This document shows positions 24,701 to 37,312 of a stretch of 64,000 nucleotides of DNA, in pieces. Origin of the DNA: Fragilariopsis cylindrus CCMP1102 (taxonomy: Eukaryota; Bacillariophyta; Bacillariophyceae; Bacillariales; Bacillariaceae); NCBI GenBank assembly GCA_900095095.1, contig FMBT01000523.1, positions 1 to 64,000 on the forward strand. The letters run 5' to 3'. Every line of letters starts with the position of its first letter. The stretch's first letter is position 1. A model generated the notes under the pieces. That model was not told the DNA's origin. It saw only the letters and a program-made list of their open reading frames with translations, and ran no database searches. Position numbers and translations under genes: made by a program.

Positions 24701-27672
24701 CAAGAGGCACAGTCCCTAACTACTTCTTATAATGGTCCTCAACGATATTTATATCACGGGGGTATGGTAGTGAACGATACATCATTGATGAAGAACATGA
24801 CAAGATACTTTCGCGAAATGTTTCCGCATATGATTGATTCGTCTCAATCCGACGAAATCATGTTAAAGCATTCATCACGGTCATCAGATTTCTAATCACC
24901 GCTCACATAATAATGAGTGTCTCATTTTAGATGCTTTGATTGGTGTGAAAAATGCAGTTGTTGCTCGTACAGGATTTTCTAAAGACGCACGTGATGCTAT
25001 TAATTACAAACAAAGTAAGCTCGCTTATCAAGATCGTGTTGCACAAACAGTGGTGTGCTTTGAATCGCTCGGGCATGCAGCCGAAGACCACGTCGATGGA
25101 TTGGAAATTGAACTTTTAGAATTTCAGAAACAGGCTCTCAAGTGGACAGTCGATAGAGAACAAATGTCAGGTGGAATTCAGAGCTTCTTTTGGTCAAAAG
25201 TAAGTAACGACCTTCCACTGTATTACAATCCAATTCTTCATCAATTCAGAGAAGATCCACCAGCGGTAGTTCGTGGAGGATTCCTGGCCCAGGAAATGGG
25301 ACTTGGAAAAAACCGTGATTAGTTTAGCTCTCATCTTGAAAAATCCAGCACCGGCGAATCCTCCTAGCGGTAGTCCAATTTCCATGTTAGAGACAGCAAA
25401 TCCTCCTCCTATGGCGGCGGCGGCAGCAACAACAACATCATTAGGGGGTAACAAAGATGTTGAAATTGGATGGAATGAAGATTGTACAAGAACACGTCAG
25501 GAATCAACAAAAAGCGCGGGAGTATTCTATGTGGTGGTACTTTGGTGGTAAGTGATTTAGTTTAGTATTTGATTGTTTGGTTAGTTCTTCTTTGTCTATT
25601 GAATGCTTATTTCTTCTACTTGATTTGACTTGACTTGACTCACATTCATTTACCTGCCGTTCTTTTCTAACAATTGATGTCCAGATTTGTCCTGTTAGTC
25701 TCGTAGGACAATGGATCGAAGAAGCGCGATCCAAATTGTCAGATCCTGGTCTTGTATACCCATACCACGGACAGGGAAGATTGAGGAATTCAGGTATCCT
25801 TTCTAAAATTCGATCGTAGTCACGACGTACAATGTTGTTGCTTCAGACGCATTTTACCATTCTGCTAAGGGAGGTACCGATTATTGCCCTCCTCTCGAAT
25901 GATTCGTTGGTGGAGAATAATTGCTGATGAAGGTCACTGCCTCAAAGAAAACCAGACGAAACATTGGGAAATCGTGCTCCCAACTTGTAAGCGACCATAA
26001 ATGGATTGTTACGGGTACGCCACTCTCCACAAAAGTATTTGACGTGAAGCATCAATTGGCATTCCTTGGTATTGAGCACGTGAATAAGATTATGCAATTA
26101 TGTGGTACTACGTCATCTGGTGGACGTTCATACGCAGCAAATACGGTAGTTCCGGAACACATCATGTACCTTCTGAAACCAATCGTGCTGCGTCATGCCC
26201 AGAATCAAAAATATAGTGGGACGGAAACAACACTAATGTCGTTACCACCAAAGAAGGAAAGAATACAATTTATCGATTCGATAACGAGTAAGTTAATTTC
26301 TTGTATTGTATGTGCATTGTAATTGAGTATTACCGATTTGTTTACTAGTAAAAGACTCCTACTAATTTTCTTTATTTCTTTCCTTCTTCGGACTCGATCC
26401 TCGAAAATCAACAGGGAAAAGGAAGAATTTGATATAATCGAAAAGAAGGCCAAGCAGTTTTATTTGAGTTTTCGTGCACAACATGCTTCGACTATGTCTA
26501 AATATTTCCTGAAGGTATCACAAAAGTTGACGCCATTACGTGTGGCATGCAGTGGCGGAAAGTATCCTCTAGAAAATGAGGATAAGATTAACGATCATGA
26601 TACCGATATAGAGGATAACGACAGCGACGACGAAGACCAAAAGAAGACAAAGAAGAAACCTGCTGTGAAAATTTATTCCGAATTTGCGTTCAAGTCTAAA
26701 TTCCGTTTCCTGCTTCAAGAATTGGAATCAATTCGGGATAATAATGTATCCAGCAAATCTTTGGTATTTTCACAATTTAATTCAACATTAGAATATTTGC
26801 AAATTGAACTGCCAAAACACGGATTTCAATTCCGTACTTTATCTGGTAATATGTCAATGAAGCAACGAGCAAAGGCACTACGTGACTTTCAAAATGATCC
26901 ACCGACAACAGTATTCCTACTAAGTATGCGTGCAGGTGCAGTCGGAATTAACTTAACTCAAGCCAACCGAGTCTTTTTGATGGAACCATCATTCAATCCT
27001 GCACTTGAGGCACAAGCGATTGGACGAGTCCAGTAAGTTTTGTAATACAAAAGATCGAAGTGGTAAATCGGTACACATCAATGAATACAAAAGTAATTTT
27101 GCCCCTCAACTCGGTTCACTTTATCTATTCTCACTTGTGTGCTTCCCCCCTTTACCTTCTGAACCATTTTAACACTCAAATAAAGTCGGCTTGGACAGAA
27201 ACGAGAAGTGAATATTCTGCGATTGGTTATCAAAAATAGCTTTGAAGATAGAATGATGAAGTTCCTTCGTCAAAAATATCATCATAATGACCACAAGAAA
27301 AGTACTGAGGGTGGTGACGATGACGATGACGATGACGGCGATGATAACAATAAAAATGGTGATGGAAACGACAAAGATCGTGATCGTAGTGATATCGAGG
27401 GTAATGGTATTGGTGATAGTACAGAAGAGGAAGAGAAGAAAGATGACAATAAAGATGGTAATGAGATCGGTCCTGTTGGAAATATTTTCAGAGAAAAAGC
27501 TGAAATTATGACAGAAGAATTTGATCTTCTGTTTGGTGTAGATAGCATTGTCAAACAGCAAACGCAGGATGGTGTAGCTCCTGATCAAATCGGATCCGCA
27601 GAGGACGGTGTTACCGCTCCCGCTCCCGATCATACCGCATCGTCATCTGCTCCCGATCATGTCGTATCTTAA
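21719..27672 (+). CDS. SNF2/Rad5-like ATPase with RanBP2 and Cys-rich fingers
   Basis: Exons: 21719-24035, 24126-24246, ~24360-24895, ~24930-25551, 25684-26287, 26415-27032, 27186-27672. Most introns show GT-AG ends and exact joins, such as DDT-D-AIIIKD and GRV-H-RLGQ. Residues 99-119 and 139-159 are two RanBP2-type zinc fingers (WKCPRCTSLNN, WKCVQCTLNNP). Two CYCYVCD / CWCYVCN fingers (~368, ~490) and a further Cys/His block (~567-607) follow. The ATPase core has FQKQALKW, GGFLAQEMGLGK, DEGHCLKE, WIVTGTP, then SLVFSQFNSTLEYL, MRAGAVGINL and AIGRVHRLGQ. No RING is visible between lobes, unlike HLTF/Rad5. The Asp/Lys-rich tail is low complexity. The frame slips at about 24885, 25311-25316 (A run in the P-loop), 25509-25513, ~25815, ~25898 and ~25978: decayed gene or sequence errors. 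Chromatin remodelling or DNA repair is inferred from family. Confidence 0.85.
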
Positions 27673-28004
27673 AAAATACTTGTATTATTTTGATCAAAAA
27701 AATGTCGACGGAGAATAGTATATAAATAATGTGCCAGGATATCCGACAAAATGAATAGACTGAACAAATCAGTTGGATCGTAGATCATCCACTCCCGCTC
27801 CCGATCATACCGCATCGTCATTTGTTCCCGATCATGTCGTATCTTAAAAAATACTTGTATTATTTTGATCAAAAAAATGTCGACGGAGAATAGTATATGA
27901 ATAATGTGCCAGGAGAAAGAGATGAAAAACAAATTGAACGTAGCTATGATATCCGACAAAATGAATAGACTGAACAAATCAGTTGGATCGTAGATCATCA
28001 TCGG
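27617..28004. repeat. Tandem duplication of the SNF2 gene's 3' end
   Basis: Bases 27617-27791 recur at 27792-28004: CTCCCGCTCCCGATCATACC, the stop codon region, ATACTTGTATTATTTTGATC and ATCAGTTGGATCGTAGATCA. The second copy has a ~38-bp segment absent from the first, and differs by only a few bases elsewhere, so the duplication is recent. Confidence 0.9.
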
Positions 28005-29084
28005 CTCAGAAATGTACTGAAAGATTAATAATAATAAAAATGAACTGAAATGACACAAATTTCTTCTACTCATCAAGATTCATCTTAGCATCTACTGTAT
28101 GCTGGTATTTGCTTTTTTTTACAACTATCATACGATTCCAATGGCAGATAAACCGTGTGCTTCACATACATACAAGTAGGATACAGTAATAATAGGTGAG
28201 CTGTATATTGCACAAACATCATTAGCACCATCCATAATGTAGTGTGTGATTTATATTCTTTCAAATTAATGCATTACAATTTTCATACACTGACATACCA
28301 AGTATATTTATGGGCTAGCTACATATCACCACCCATTTGTGTGATATAGTCCTAGTAGTATACTACTTTGTTGCAGTCATAACCAAATAAAAATGACATC
28401 TATTACCATTAGGTCGTACAAACAATACTAGTGTCTGCTCCAGAAGAGAGTAGACCCATAAGATCTGTGTTACGAATTGGTAAAATATAACAAGGAATGA
28501 ATCACGAACGAATTGTCTGGTACCTAACTTAGGCTGGTCTCTGTGTCACTAATTTAGGCGTAAAAATTAAATAAAAAACAGATCATTCTTTAAAAATATA
28601 TAAAAAATAGCCCCAAAAGAATCGCTAGCTAAGCTAAGCTAAGCTAGTAGAACGTGTAGTACAATATTCTACATACACTATACAAAAAGGAAATATTGTT
28701 CCTAAATTTTAGAATGAATGACTACCATATACAGTACAGTTACTTAATTATTATTTGTTTTTACTTGTTTTATCTTACGTCACAATGGACAGGCTGGGCG
28801 ACGTGCAGCCAATGTATCTTTCTGGTCCCTATATTATGTTATGTTATATTATTTTACTATACATATATATATATGTATATCTATGGATTAAAATTGAGTA
28901 ATTATTGTTATTTTCTTTTTATCGGATTTTAATGTCATGTGGATGCAAGTTGTGTTGATGTGTTGATGTTCTTTGTGTTTGTGTGTGTGTGCTGATTTTA
29001 ATGTTACAAAGTCTTGAATTTCTCTTTGTGCATGAAGCAGGACAAAAGAATCTTACCTTCTTTAATTTACCAGTGACTTAATCC
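28005..29084. other. Intergenic between SNF2 gene and secreted repeat gene
   Basis: 3' flanks of two convergent genes. Contains GCTAAGCTAAGCTAAGCTAG at ~28627 and ATACATATATATATATGTAT at ~28859. No supported gene; a 78-residue frame at 28696-28932 is hydrophobic by AT bias. Confidence 0.5.
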
Positions 29085-29178
29085 TTTGTAGCGGGTTGTT
29101 CCTTTCTACATCTCTTGTTAAATATATGCAACGTATGAATCGCATGTAAATTCTGGTTTGTCTTCAGATCAGAATGAA
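29085..29178 (-). pseudogene. Decayed ShKT-like repeat beyond the stop codon
   Basis: Just downstream of the secreted repeat gene's stop, the minus strand still reads EDKPEFTCDSYVA in one frame and KRCRKEQPATK in the next, matching the module DNPELTCDSYVAEKP...RCREEQPGT inside the gene. This is a former coding repeat now left outside the reading frame. Confidence 0.75.
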
Positions 29179-32100
29179 TCATACTGTTGGGGATAATGTT
29201 GGGGAATCAGTTCTTCTACATTTTCTCCTGCAGATTGATGGACAAAAGAATTTTAAAAGTTTATCAGTACCAGGTTGTTCCTCTCTACATCTCTTCCTTG
29301 GTTTTTCTGCAACATATGAATCACATGTAAGTTCTGGATTGTCTTTAAATCGGAATATCTCAGAATTTGTACAGTCCCCACGTTGTTCTGTTGGTGATGA
29401 TGGTGGTGAATAAGTTTCACATTTTTTCTTGCATGTTGCTGGACAAAATTTACGAACACTCTTTCCACCAGAACCTTGGACTTTCTTTCTACATCTCTTG
29501 ATGGGGTTTTTTGCAACGTATGAATCACATGTAAGTTCTGGATTGTCTTTAAATCGGAATATCTCAGAATTTGTACAGTCATCACCTTTTACTGTGGGTG
29601 ATGAAGTTGGTGATGATGCTGTTGATGATGTTGGTGATGATGTTGGTGAATTAGTTTCACATTTTTTCTTGCATGTTGCTGGACAAAATTTACGAACACT
29701 CTTTCCACCAGAACCTTGGACTTTCTTTCTACATCTCTTGATGGGTTTTTTTGCAACGTATGAATCACATGTAAGTTCTGGATTGTCTTTAAATCGGAAT
29801 ATCTCAGAATTTGTACAGTCATCACCTTTTACTGTGGGTGATAAAGTTGGTGATGATGCTGTTGATGATGTTGGTGATGATGTTGGTGAATTAGTTTCAC
29901 ATTTTTTCTTGCATGTTGCTGGACAAAATTTACGAACACTCTTTCCACCAGAACCTTGGACTTTCTTTCTACATCTCTTGATGGGTTTTTTTGCAACGTA
30001 TGAATCACATGTAAGTTCTGGATTGTCTTTAAATCGGAATATCTCAGAATTTGTACAGTCATCACCTTTTACTGTGGGTGATGATGTTGGTGATGATGCT
30101 GTTGATGATGTTGGTGATGTTGTTGGTGAATTAGTTTCACATTTTTCCCTGCATGTTGCTGGACAAAAGTTGCGAACTCTCTTTCCACCAGAACCTTGGA
30201 CTATCTTTCTACATCTCTTGATGGGCTTTTCTGCAACGTATAAATCACATGTAAATTCTGGATTGTCTTTAAATCGGAATATCTCAGAATTTGTACAGTC
30301 ACCACGTCTTACTGTTGGTGATGATGTTGGTGATGATGTTGGTGAATTAGTTTCACATTTTTTCCTGCATGTTGCTGGACAAAAGTTGCGAACTCTCTTT
30401 CCACCAGAACCTTGGACTTTCTTTCTACATCTCTTGATGGGTTTTTTTGCAACGTATGAATCACATGTAAATTTTGGATTGTCTTTAAATCGGAATAAAT
30501 CAGAATTTGTACAGTCACCACGTCTTACTGTTGGTGATGATGTTGGTGAATTAGTTTCACTAGGAACAGAACTTGGTTTCAAACTTCGGACAGCACTTGG
30601 TCTTCTACTCGGATCAACACTAGGAGCAGTACTAGGTACATCACTTGGTGATTGACTAGGCTTTTGACTTGGAATGGAACTTTCCAATGAACTTGGTACA
30701 GTACTAGATAATGAACTTGGTTTCGAATTCGGGACAAAACTTGGAGCTCTGCTCGGATCGAGACTAGGAACAGAACTAGGTACCATACTTGGCGGAAGAC
30801 TTGGCTTTTGACTTTGAATAGAACTTGGACCAGCACTAGGAACACCACTGGGCATAGAACTTGGTTTCAAACTTGGGACAGCACTTGGTCTTCTACTTGG
30901 ATCAACACTAGGAGCAGTACTAGGTACATCACTTGGTGATTGACTAGGCTTTTGACTTGGAATGGAACTTGGAGCTCTGCTTGGATCAAGACTTGGAAGA
31001 AAACTAGGAGCAGTACTCGGTGAATGACTCGGAAGGGAACTAGGGGCAGCACTTGGTGAAATACTTGGAAGGGAACTGGGTGCAAGACTGTTGCTTGGTT
31101 CAGCAGTTCTGGTGGGTTCAGAACTGGGTACAGCGCTTGTGGTTGGTGCATTGCTTAAGCTTGGTAGACTACTTGGCAGCAAACTTGGTGCAAAACTAGG
31201 GTTAGAACTAGGGACAGCACTGGGTGAGTGACTTGGGTCAGAACTTGGTGTTAGACTGGGCCTTGAACTAGGAACAACACTTGGTGATTGACTAGGCTCA
31301 GAACTTGGTGTAACACTGGGCCTTGAGCTTGGAACAGCACTGGGTGAACGGCTTGGCTCAGCACTTGGTGAATAACTTGGCTCAACACTTGGATTCGAAC
31401 TTGGCGCAATTGATATACTTGGACCTGAACTTGGTTCAGAACTAGGCTCCTCACTGGGAGGCAAAATTACCGTAGCTTCTATCCCTAAAGTTTCCTCTAA
31501 AACTTTGGCATATTCTTCTGTCACAATTGCTTCTTCATTTTCTGCTGCTGCTGCTGCAGTGTCAAAGCCTGTTGAAGGTGGAGCAGTGAAGGTACATAGT
31601 ACATAAAAACAATTAGAATTAGTTGTATCTTCATTAGTTTCCGCTTCAATATCTTCACAGGGTGTCTCTGTTGCAGTACACTTAGTAAGAATTTCTTTAG
31701 CAATAGATAGAAAACGTTGGCGTCTAGTTGAGTTTGTTGAGATACCAGCAATTGCTTTTGACGTATCAGTAGCACCTATAGGAACAAAGAACAAGTGAAA
31801 ATTGGTTAGAAATAGTTAATGATGAAAAAAAGACAGTGTTTGGGGGGAAAAGTAAAAGGTTTTGGCTTACCTTTTGCAACTTCCTCAGCAGTAACAGTCG
31901 ATAGAAAACGTTGGCGTCTAGTTGAGTTTGTTGAAATACCAGAAAGTGCTCTTCCGGTATCATCAGGAGCAGCACTCGGTGAAAGACTCAGAGAACTAGG
32001 AACAGCAACAACCGCTCCATAAGTAGTTTCAGGTGTGATAGTCGGAACATTTGAGGGCATCGAACTTGGGAAAAGACTTGGATTGACACTTGGCAATGAA

Positions 32101-35100
32101 CTTGGTGTGAGACTGGGACTAGAACTAGGCACATCACTAGGAAGAGAGGAAGGTTCCAAACTTGGTGAATGACTTGGCAGTAAGCTGGGTCTCAAACTAG
32201 GTAGACCGCTCGGATCAAGCGAAGGAGGACAAGATGGAGACACACTTGGAACATCACTTGGTGCAGAACTTGGTGATTGACTAGGCTTAAGACTTGGCCC
32301 AAAACTAGGCAAACCACTAGGAACCTCACTTGGGATGGAACTTGGTGCGCCACTCAGATCTTGGAATGAAACTTGGAACAGCACTTGGTGTAACACTTGG
32401 CCCAAAACTAGGCAAACCACTAGGAACCTCACTTGGGATAAAACTTGGTGCGCGACTTGGATCAAAACTAGGAGAAGAGCTGGGAGCACCACTTGGTGTA
32501 AGACTTGGAATGGAACTTGGTACAGTACTTGGTGTAAGACTTGGCCCAAAACTAGGCAAACCACTAGGAACCTCACTTGGGATGGAACTTGGTGCGCGAC
32601 TTGGATCAAAACTAGGAGAAGAGCTGGGAGCACCACTTGGTGAAAAACTTGGAATGGAACTTGGAACAGCACTTGGTGCAAGACTTGGCCCAAAACTAGG
32701 CAAACCACTAGGAACCTCACTTGGGATGGAACTTGGTGCTGAACTTGGTGTGCCACTTGGATCAAAACTAGGAGAAGAGCTGGGAGCACCACTTGGTGTA
32801 AGACTTGGAATGGAACTTGGAACAGCACTGGGTGTAAGACTTGGCCCAAAACTAGGCAAACCACTAGGAACCTCACTTGGGAAGGAACTTGGTGCTGAAC
32901 TTGGTGTGCCACTTGGATCAAAACTAGGAGAAGAGCTGGGAGCACCACTTGGTGAAAGACTTGGAATGGAACTTGGAACAGCACTTGGTGCAAGACTTGG
33001 CCCAAAACTAGGCAAACCACTAGGAACCTCACTTGGGATGGAACTTGGTGCTGAACTTGGTGTGCCACTTGGATCAAAACTAGGAGAAGAGCTGGGAGCA
33101 CCACTTGGTGAAAGACTTGGAATGGAACTTGGAACAGCACTAGGTGTAAGACTTGGCCCAAAACTTGGCAAACCACTAGGAACCTCACTTGGGATAAAAC
33201 TTGGTGCGCGACTTGGATCAAAACTAGGAGAAGAGCTGGGAGCACCACTTGGTGAAAGACTTGGAATGGAACTTGGAACAGCACTTGGTGCAAGACTTGG
33301 CCCAAAACTAGGCAAACCACTAGGAACCTCACTTGGGATGGAACTTGGTGCTGAACTTGGTGTGCCACTTGGATCAAAACTAGGAGAAGAGCTGGGAGCA
33401 CCACTTGGTGTAAGACTTGGAATGAAACTTGGAACAGCACTTGGTGTAACACTTGGCCCAAAACTAGGCAAACCACTAGGAACCTCACTTGGGATAAAAC
33501 TTGGTGCGCGACTTGGATCAAAACTAGGAGAAGAGCTGGGAGCACCACTTGGTGTAAGACTTGGAATGGAACTTGGTACAGTACTTGGTGTAAGACTTGG
33601 CCCAAAACTAGGCAAACCACTAGGAACTCACTTGGGATAAAACTTGGTGCGCGACTTGGATCAAAACTAGGAGAAGAGCTGGGAGCACCACTTGGTGAAA
33701 GACTTGGAATGGAACTTGGAACAGCACTTGGTGCAAGACTTGGCCCAAAACTAGGCAAACCACTAGGAACCTCACTTGGGATGGAACTTGGTGCTGAACT
33801 TGGTGTGCCACTTGGATCAAAACTAGGAGAAGAGCTGGGAGCACCACTTGGTGTAAGACTTGGAATGGAACTTGGAACAGCACTAGGTGTAAGACTTGGC
33901 CCAAAACTTGGCAAACCACTAGGAACCTCACTGGGGATGAAACTTGGTGCACCACTCAGATCAAAACTAGGAGAAGAGCTGGAGCACCACTTGGTGAAAG
34001 ACTTGGAATGGAACTTGGAACAGCACTTGGTGCAAGACTTGGCCCAAAACTAGGCAAACCACTAGGAACCTCACTTGGGATGGAACTTGGTGCACCATTC
34101 GGATCAAAACTAGGAGAAGAGCTGGGAGCACCACTTGGTGAAAGACTTGGAATGGAACTTGGAACAGCACTTGGTGCAAGACTTGGCCCAAAACTAGGCA
34201 AACCACTAGGAACCTCACTTGGGATGGAACTTGGTGCTGAACTTGGTGTGTGACTTGGATCAACGCTAGGAGTAAAACTAGGTACATTACTTGGTTTGTG
34301 ACTTGGATCAACACTAGGAGTAGAACTTGGTACCAAACTTGGGACAGTACTTGGTTTGTGACTTGGATCAGCACTAGGAGAAGAACTAGGTACACTACTT
34401 GGACCAGCACTAGGTGGTGAACTTGGTACAAAACTTGGGACTGTACTTGGTTTTTGACTTGGATCAGCACTAGGAGTAGAACTAGCTACATTACTTGGAT
34501 CAGCACTAGGACCAGCGCTAGGACCAGCGCTAGGTGATGAACTTGGTACCGGACTTGGGACAGTACTTGGTTTGTGACTTGGATCCTGACTAGGAGCAGA
34601 ACTAGGTACATCACTTGTTATTTGACTAGGCTTAGAGCTCGGACCAGAACTTGGACCAGCACTAGTACTTGGTTTGCTACTTGGATCCTGACTAGGAGCA
34701 GAACTAGGTACATAACTTGGTGATTGACTAGGCTTAAAGCTTGGACCAGCACTAGTACTTGGTTTGCTACTTGGATCCTGACTGGGAGCAAAGCAGCCTT
34801 GTTCAAAATTCTGGCACCACGGACCTAATGTTGGATTTGGGTCTTTCTTATCTGGACATCCAGAAAATTGCAGCATTTGGCCAGTATCAACATAACCAGA
34901 AGTCTTTCCAGCCCATGTGGAAAGACATTGATTGAGAGAAGTTGCTCTACGAAACATAAATCTCATAGTTTCTACCTGAGAGACATCCCAAGAGTCAATA
35001 GGTTGGTTGAAAGAAGTTGCACTATAAAACATAGATTGCATTGATGTTACTTGAGAGACATCCCATCCGTCAATAGATTCGTTGAAAGAAGTTGCACCAG

Positions 35101-36304
35101 AAAACATTCCATCCATATTCACTACCTGAGCGACTTTCCAAGAGTCAATAGATTGGTTGAAAGAACTTGCACGACGAAACATTTGTTTCATATTCACTAC
35201 CTGAGCGACTTTCCAAGAGTCAATAGATTGGTTGAAAGAACTTGCACCAGAAAACATTTCTTTCATATTCTCTACCTGAGAGACATCCCATGAGTCAATA
35301 GGTTGGTTGAATTTTGATGCATATTTAAACATCCGGTACATAGATACTACCTTTGAGGTATCCCAACACTCTATAGGGTCATTGAAATATTTAATATCAT
35401 TATCAAAACTACTGTAGAATTCTTCATAATCGTCATTGAATTCTTCATAACCGTAGAAAGCTTTATCCATATTAGTAATTTTTGACGTATCCCAGCAGTT
35501 AATTGTGCCAGAATAGTTGTCTCTCCTATTTTTGATCAAATTTTGGAAACTTCCACCATATTCAGATACATCTGGACGTGGACTGGGACATGCTGCACAA
35601 GCAGATGCTGGAAGGCGGCGTTCATCACGTGCAGCAGTACTAGTAACAGTATCCTCCCAATAAGAAGCTGGAATATCAGATGAAGCACTGGGATCACTGG
35701 AAGCCCAATAGGCAGGTGGGATATCGTTGATGTCAGTACAAACTCCGGACTCCTTTTCAATAGATGAAGATGATTGCCTCATATCTTTGTTGATACAAAT
35801 CTGCTTCCTTGAGGAGGAGCATGAAGACAATGGAAGACTCCCAGCATCAACCTTCCTAGTTTTGCCAAGTGTTACAGGAGGGAAACATTCTTCCTTACCC
35901 CAACGGGAAAAAGAATAGGTAGACTTAGTAGTAGGATGAGAAGCCGCTGCTTCTTCATCCTTCTTGTTGTTATCCTTAATGTCACTATCCACATTGCGAA
36001 TTCTGTTTGGTTCAGAATGGACCTCAAGAGAAAAAGTAGACTCAGTAGTAGGATGGTAAGCAGCTTCTTCTCCCTCCTCCTTGTTGTTATCCTTAACGTC
36101 ACTATCCATGTGGACCTCAAGAGAAAAGAAAGACTCAGTTGTAGGATGGGAAGCCATTGCTTCTTCATTCTTCTTGGTGTCACCATCCATGTTGCGGATT
36201 TTGTTTGGTTCAGAACGGACCTCAAGACCGTTAGCAACTAATGACTTAGCAGTAACAAGGAAGGGAGCAAGTAACGAGCTGACACATGCAGGAGAAAACT
36301 TCAT
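29179..36304 (-). CDS. Large secreted protein: DUF285 repeats, PSxx repeats, ShKT-like modules
   Basis: Start 36304 gives a hydrophobic leader (MKFSPACVSSLLAPFLVTA), so secretion is likely. Next come Ser/Glu-rich HPTTES segments, then ~7 BspA/DUF285-type repeats (FNQPIDSWDVSQV, MFSGASSFN) at ~35460-34930, then over 1000 residues of PSxx repeats, then six Cys-rich modules with six cysteines each (CTNSEIFRFKDNPELTC, FCPATC) at ~30530-29210. One clear intron, 31776-31870, joins EVAKG to ATDTSK. Within the PSxx array the frame slips three times: one G short near 33980, one C short near 33626, and a small deletion near 32355; because the array is open in several frames, no quick stop follows. Cell-wall, adhesion or matrix roles are inferred from similar diatom proteins. 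The ShKT label is by cysteine pattern only. Confidence 0.85.
29405..30125 (-). repeat. 240-bp tandem repeats coding Cys-rich modules
   Basis: Three almost identical 240-bp units (phased at 29589, 29829 and 30069) each code one six-Cys module plus an SPTSSPTSS linker. Flanking modules are more diverged, so the middle three arose most recently. Confidence 0.9.
32290..34250 (-). repeat. PSxx minisatellite, 144-156 bp units
   Basis: About thirteen near-identical units coding EVPSGLPSFGPSL, then PSAVPSSIPSL, then PSGAPSSSPSFDPS. Units come in a short form (ending RAPSFIPS) and a form with an extra GTPSSAPSS. High identity implies continuing expansion and contraction. Confidence 0.9.
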
Positions 36305-36640
36305 TATGACAAATAGTAAAGATTTTTTTGCTGTGAGTTTTATTTTAGAAAATTAACAAAAAAGAATCAGAAGAAGGGGAAAATAATAACAACAAAAGAT
36401 ATGAGAAGAAGGAAAAAATTTGAATTTAACAATAAAGCAAGTAAAATCGTAGCACTGGTAAATAATGATGCCTGATTGATATATAGTTAAGAGTATGTAC
36501 TAATATATTATCTCAAATAGAACAATGAAGACAGTAACGGTGGCAACATAAAGGCATGTACATAATAAAAAACGAGGATGATATTGTAAGATTTGTTGTT
36601 GTTGTTGTTGTTAAGTCTTTTGGGGGGTTCTTGAAGAATT
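36305..36640. other. Upstream region of the secreted repeat gene
   Basis: Presumed promoter and leader. A-rich, with TTGTTGTTGTTGTTGTTG near 36595. No gene seen. Confidence 0.45.
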
Positions 36641-36651
36641 TTTGCTTTTTT

Positions 36652-36789
36652 TTCGATTTTATTTTCGAAATTATTTTTTGTTGAAATATTTTCGAAATTA
36701 TTTTTCGAAATTATTTTTCGAAATTATTTTTCGAAATTATTTTTCGAAATTATTTTTCGAAATTATTTTTCGAAATTATTTTTCGAAAT

Positions 36790-36821
<32 letters not shown>
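36652..36821. repeat. 13-bp TTTTTCGAAATTA tandem array plus poly-T
   Basis: About ten copies of a 13-bp unit with the palindromic core TTCGAA, followed by roughly 30 T. An open frame through it is meaningless. Confidence 0.95.
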
Positions 36822-36911
36822 CTCCGACTCAATTATTTTTGAGTCACATTATTGACTTAATCGATTCAAATGGCTAATCAATTCGAACTAGTCAATCATT
36901 TACGTCAAAAA

Positions 36912-36982
36912 TATGAGTCCCATGAGTCCACTCATGAGTTGAGACTCATGAGTCCACTCATGAGTTGAGACTCATGAATCGA
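36912..36982. repeat. GAGTC/CTCATGAG palindromic repeats
   Basis: Two direct copies of a ~26-bp unit containing GACTCATGAGTC, itself a perfect palindrome, plus CTCATGAG variants. Confidence 0.9.
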
Positions 36983-37312
36983 ACGTTCGATTTCGCTGAT
37001 TTTCGATTTTTTTCAGATCGAGGATGTTCCTTGTATACCAGCAGTAGTTGTTGTTTCATTTATTATTGACGTGCTTGTTGATGTTGTTGATGATGTACTA
37101 GCAGGTTAAAGATAGCATCAGAATCACCATCCAATGGCATACAGTTATGTTGTTATGATAGTCCTGGGGATTGTGATCGTGATGTGATGGTGCCATTGCT
37201 GTTGTTGTTGTTATTATTATCATTATTGTTCTTGTTGCAGTGGTGTTTGTGGCCATCCGAATTACTGTTGTGATTACTTGTGTAACCATCGTATTATCGT
37301 ATTGTAAATACG

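Noticed and set aside
29429-30655. 408-residue plus-strand frame
   Set aside because: Antisense of the Cys-rich modules; it exists because of the repeat's codon pattern.
32330-33640. 436-residue plus-strand frame of LGxxLG repeats
   Set aside because: It is the reverse complement of the PSxx-coding array; the opposite strand has the signal peptide, intron and folded domains.
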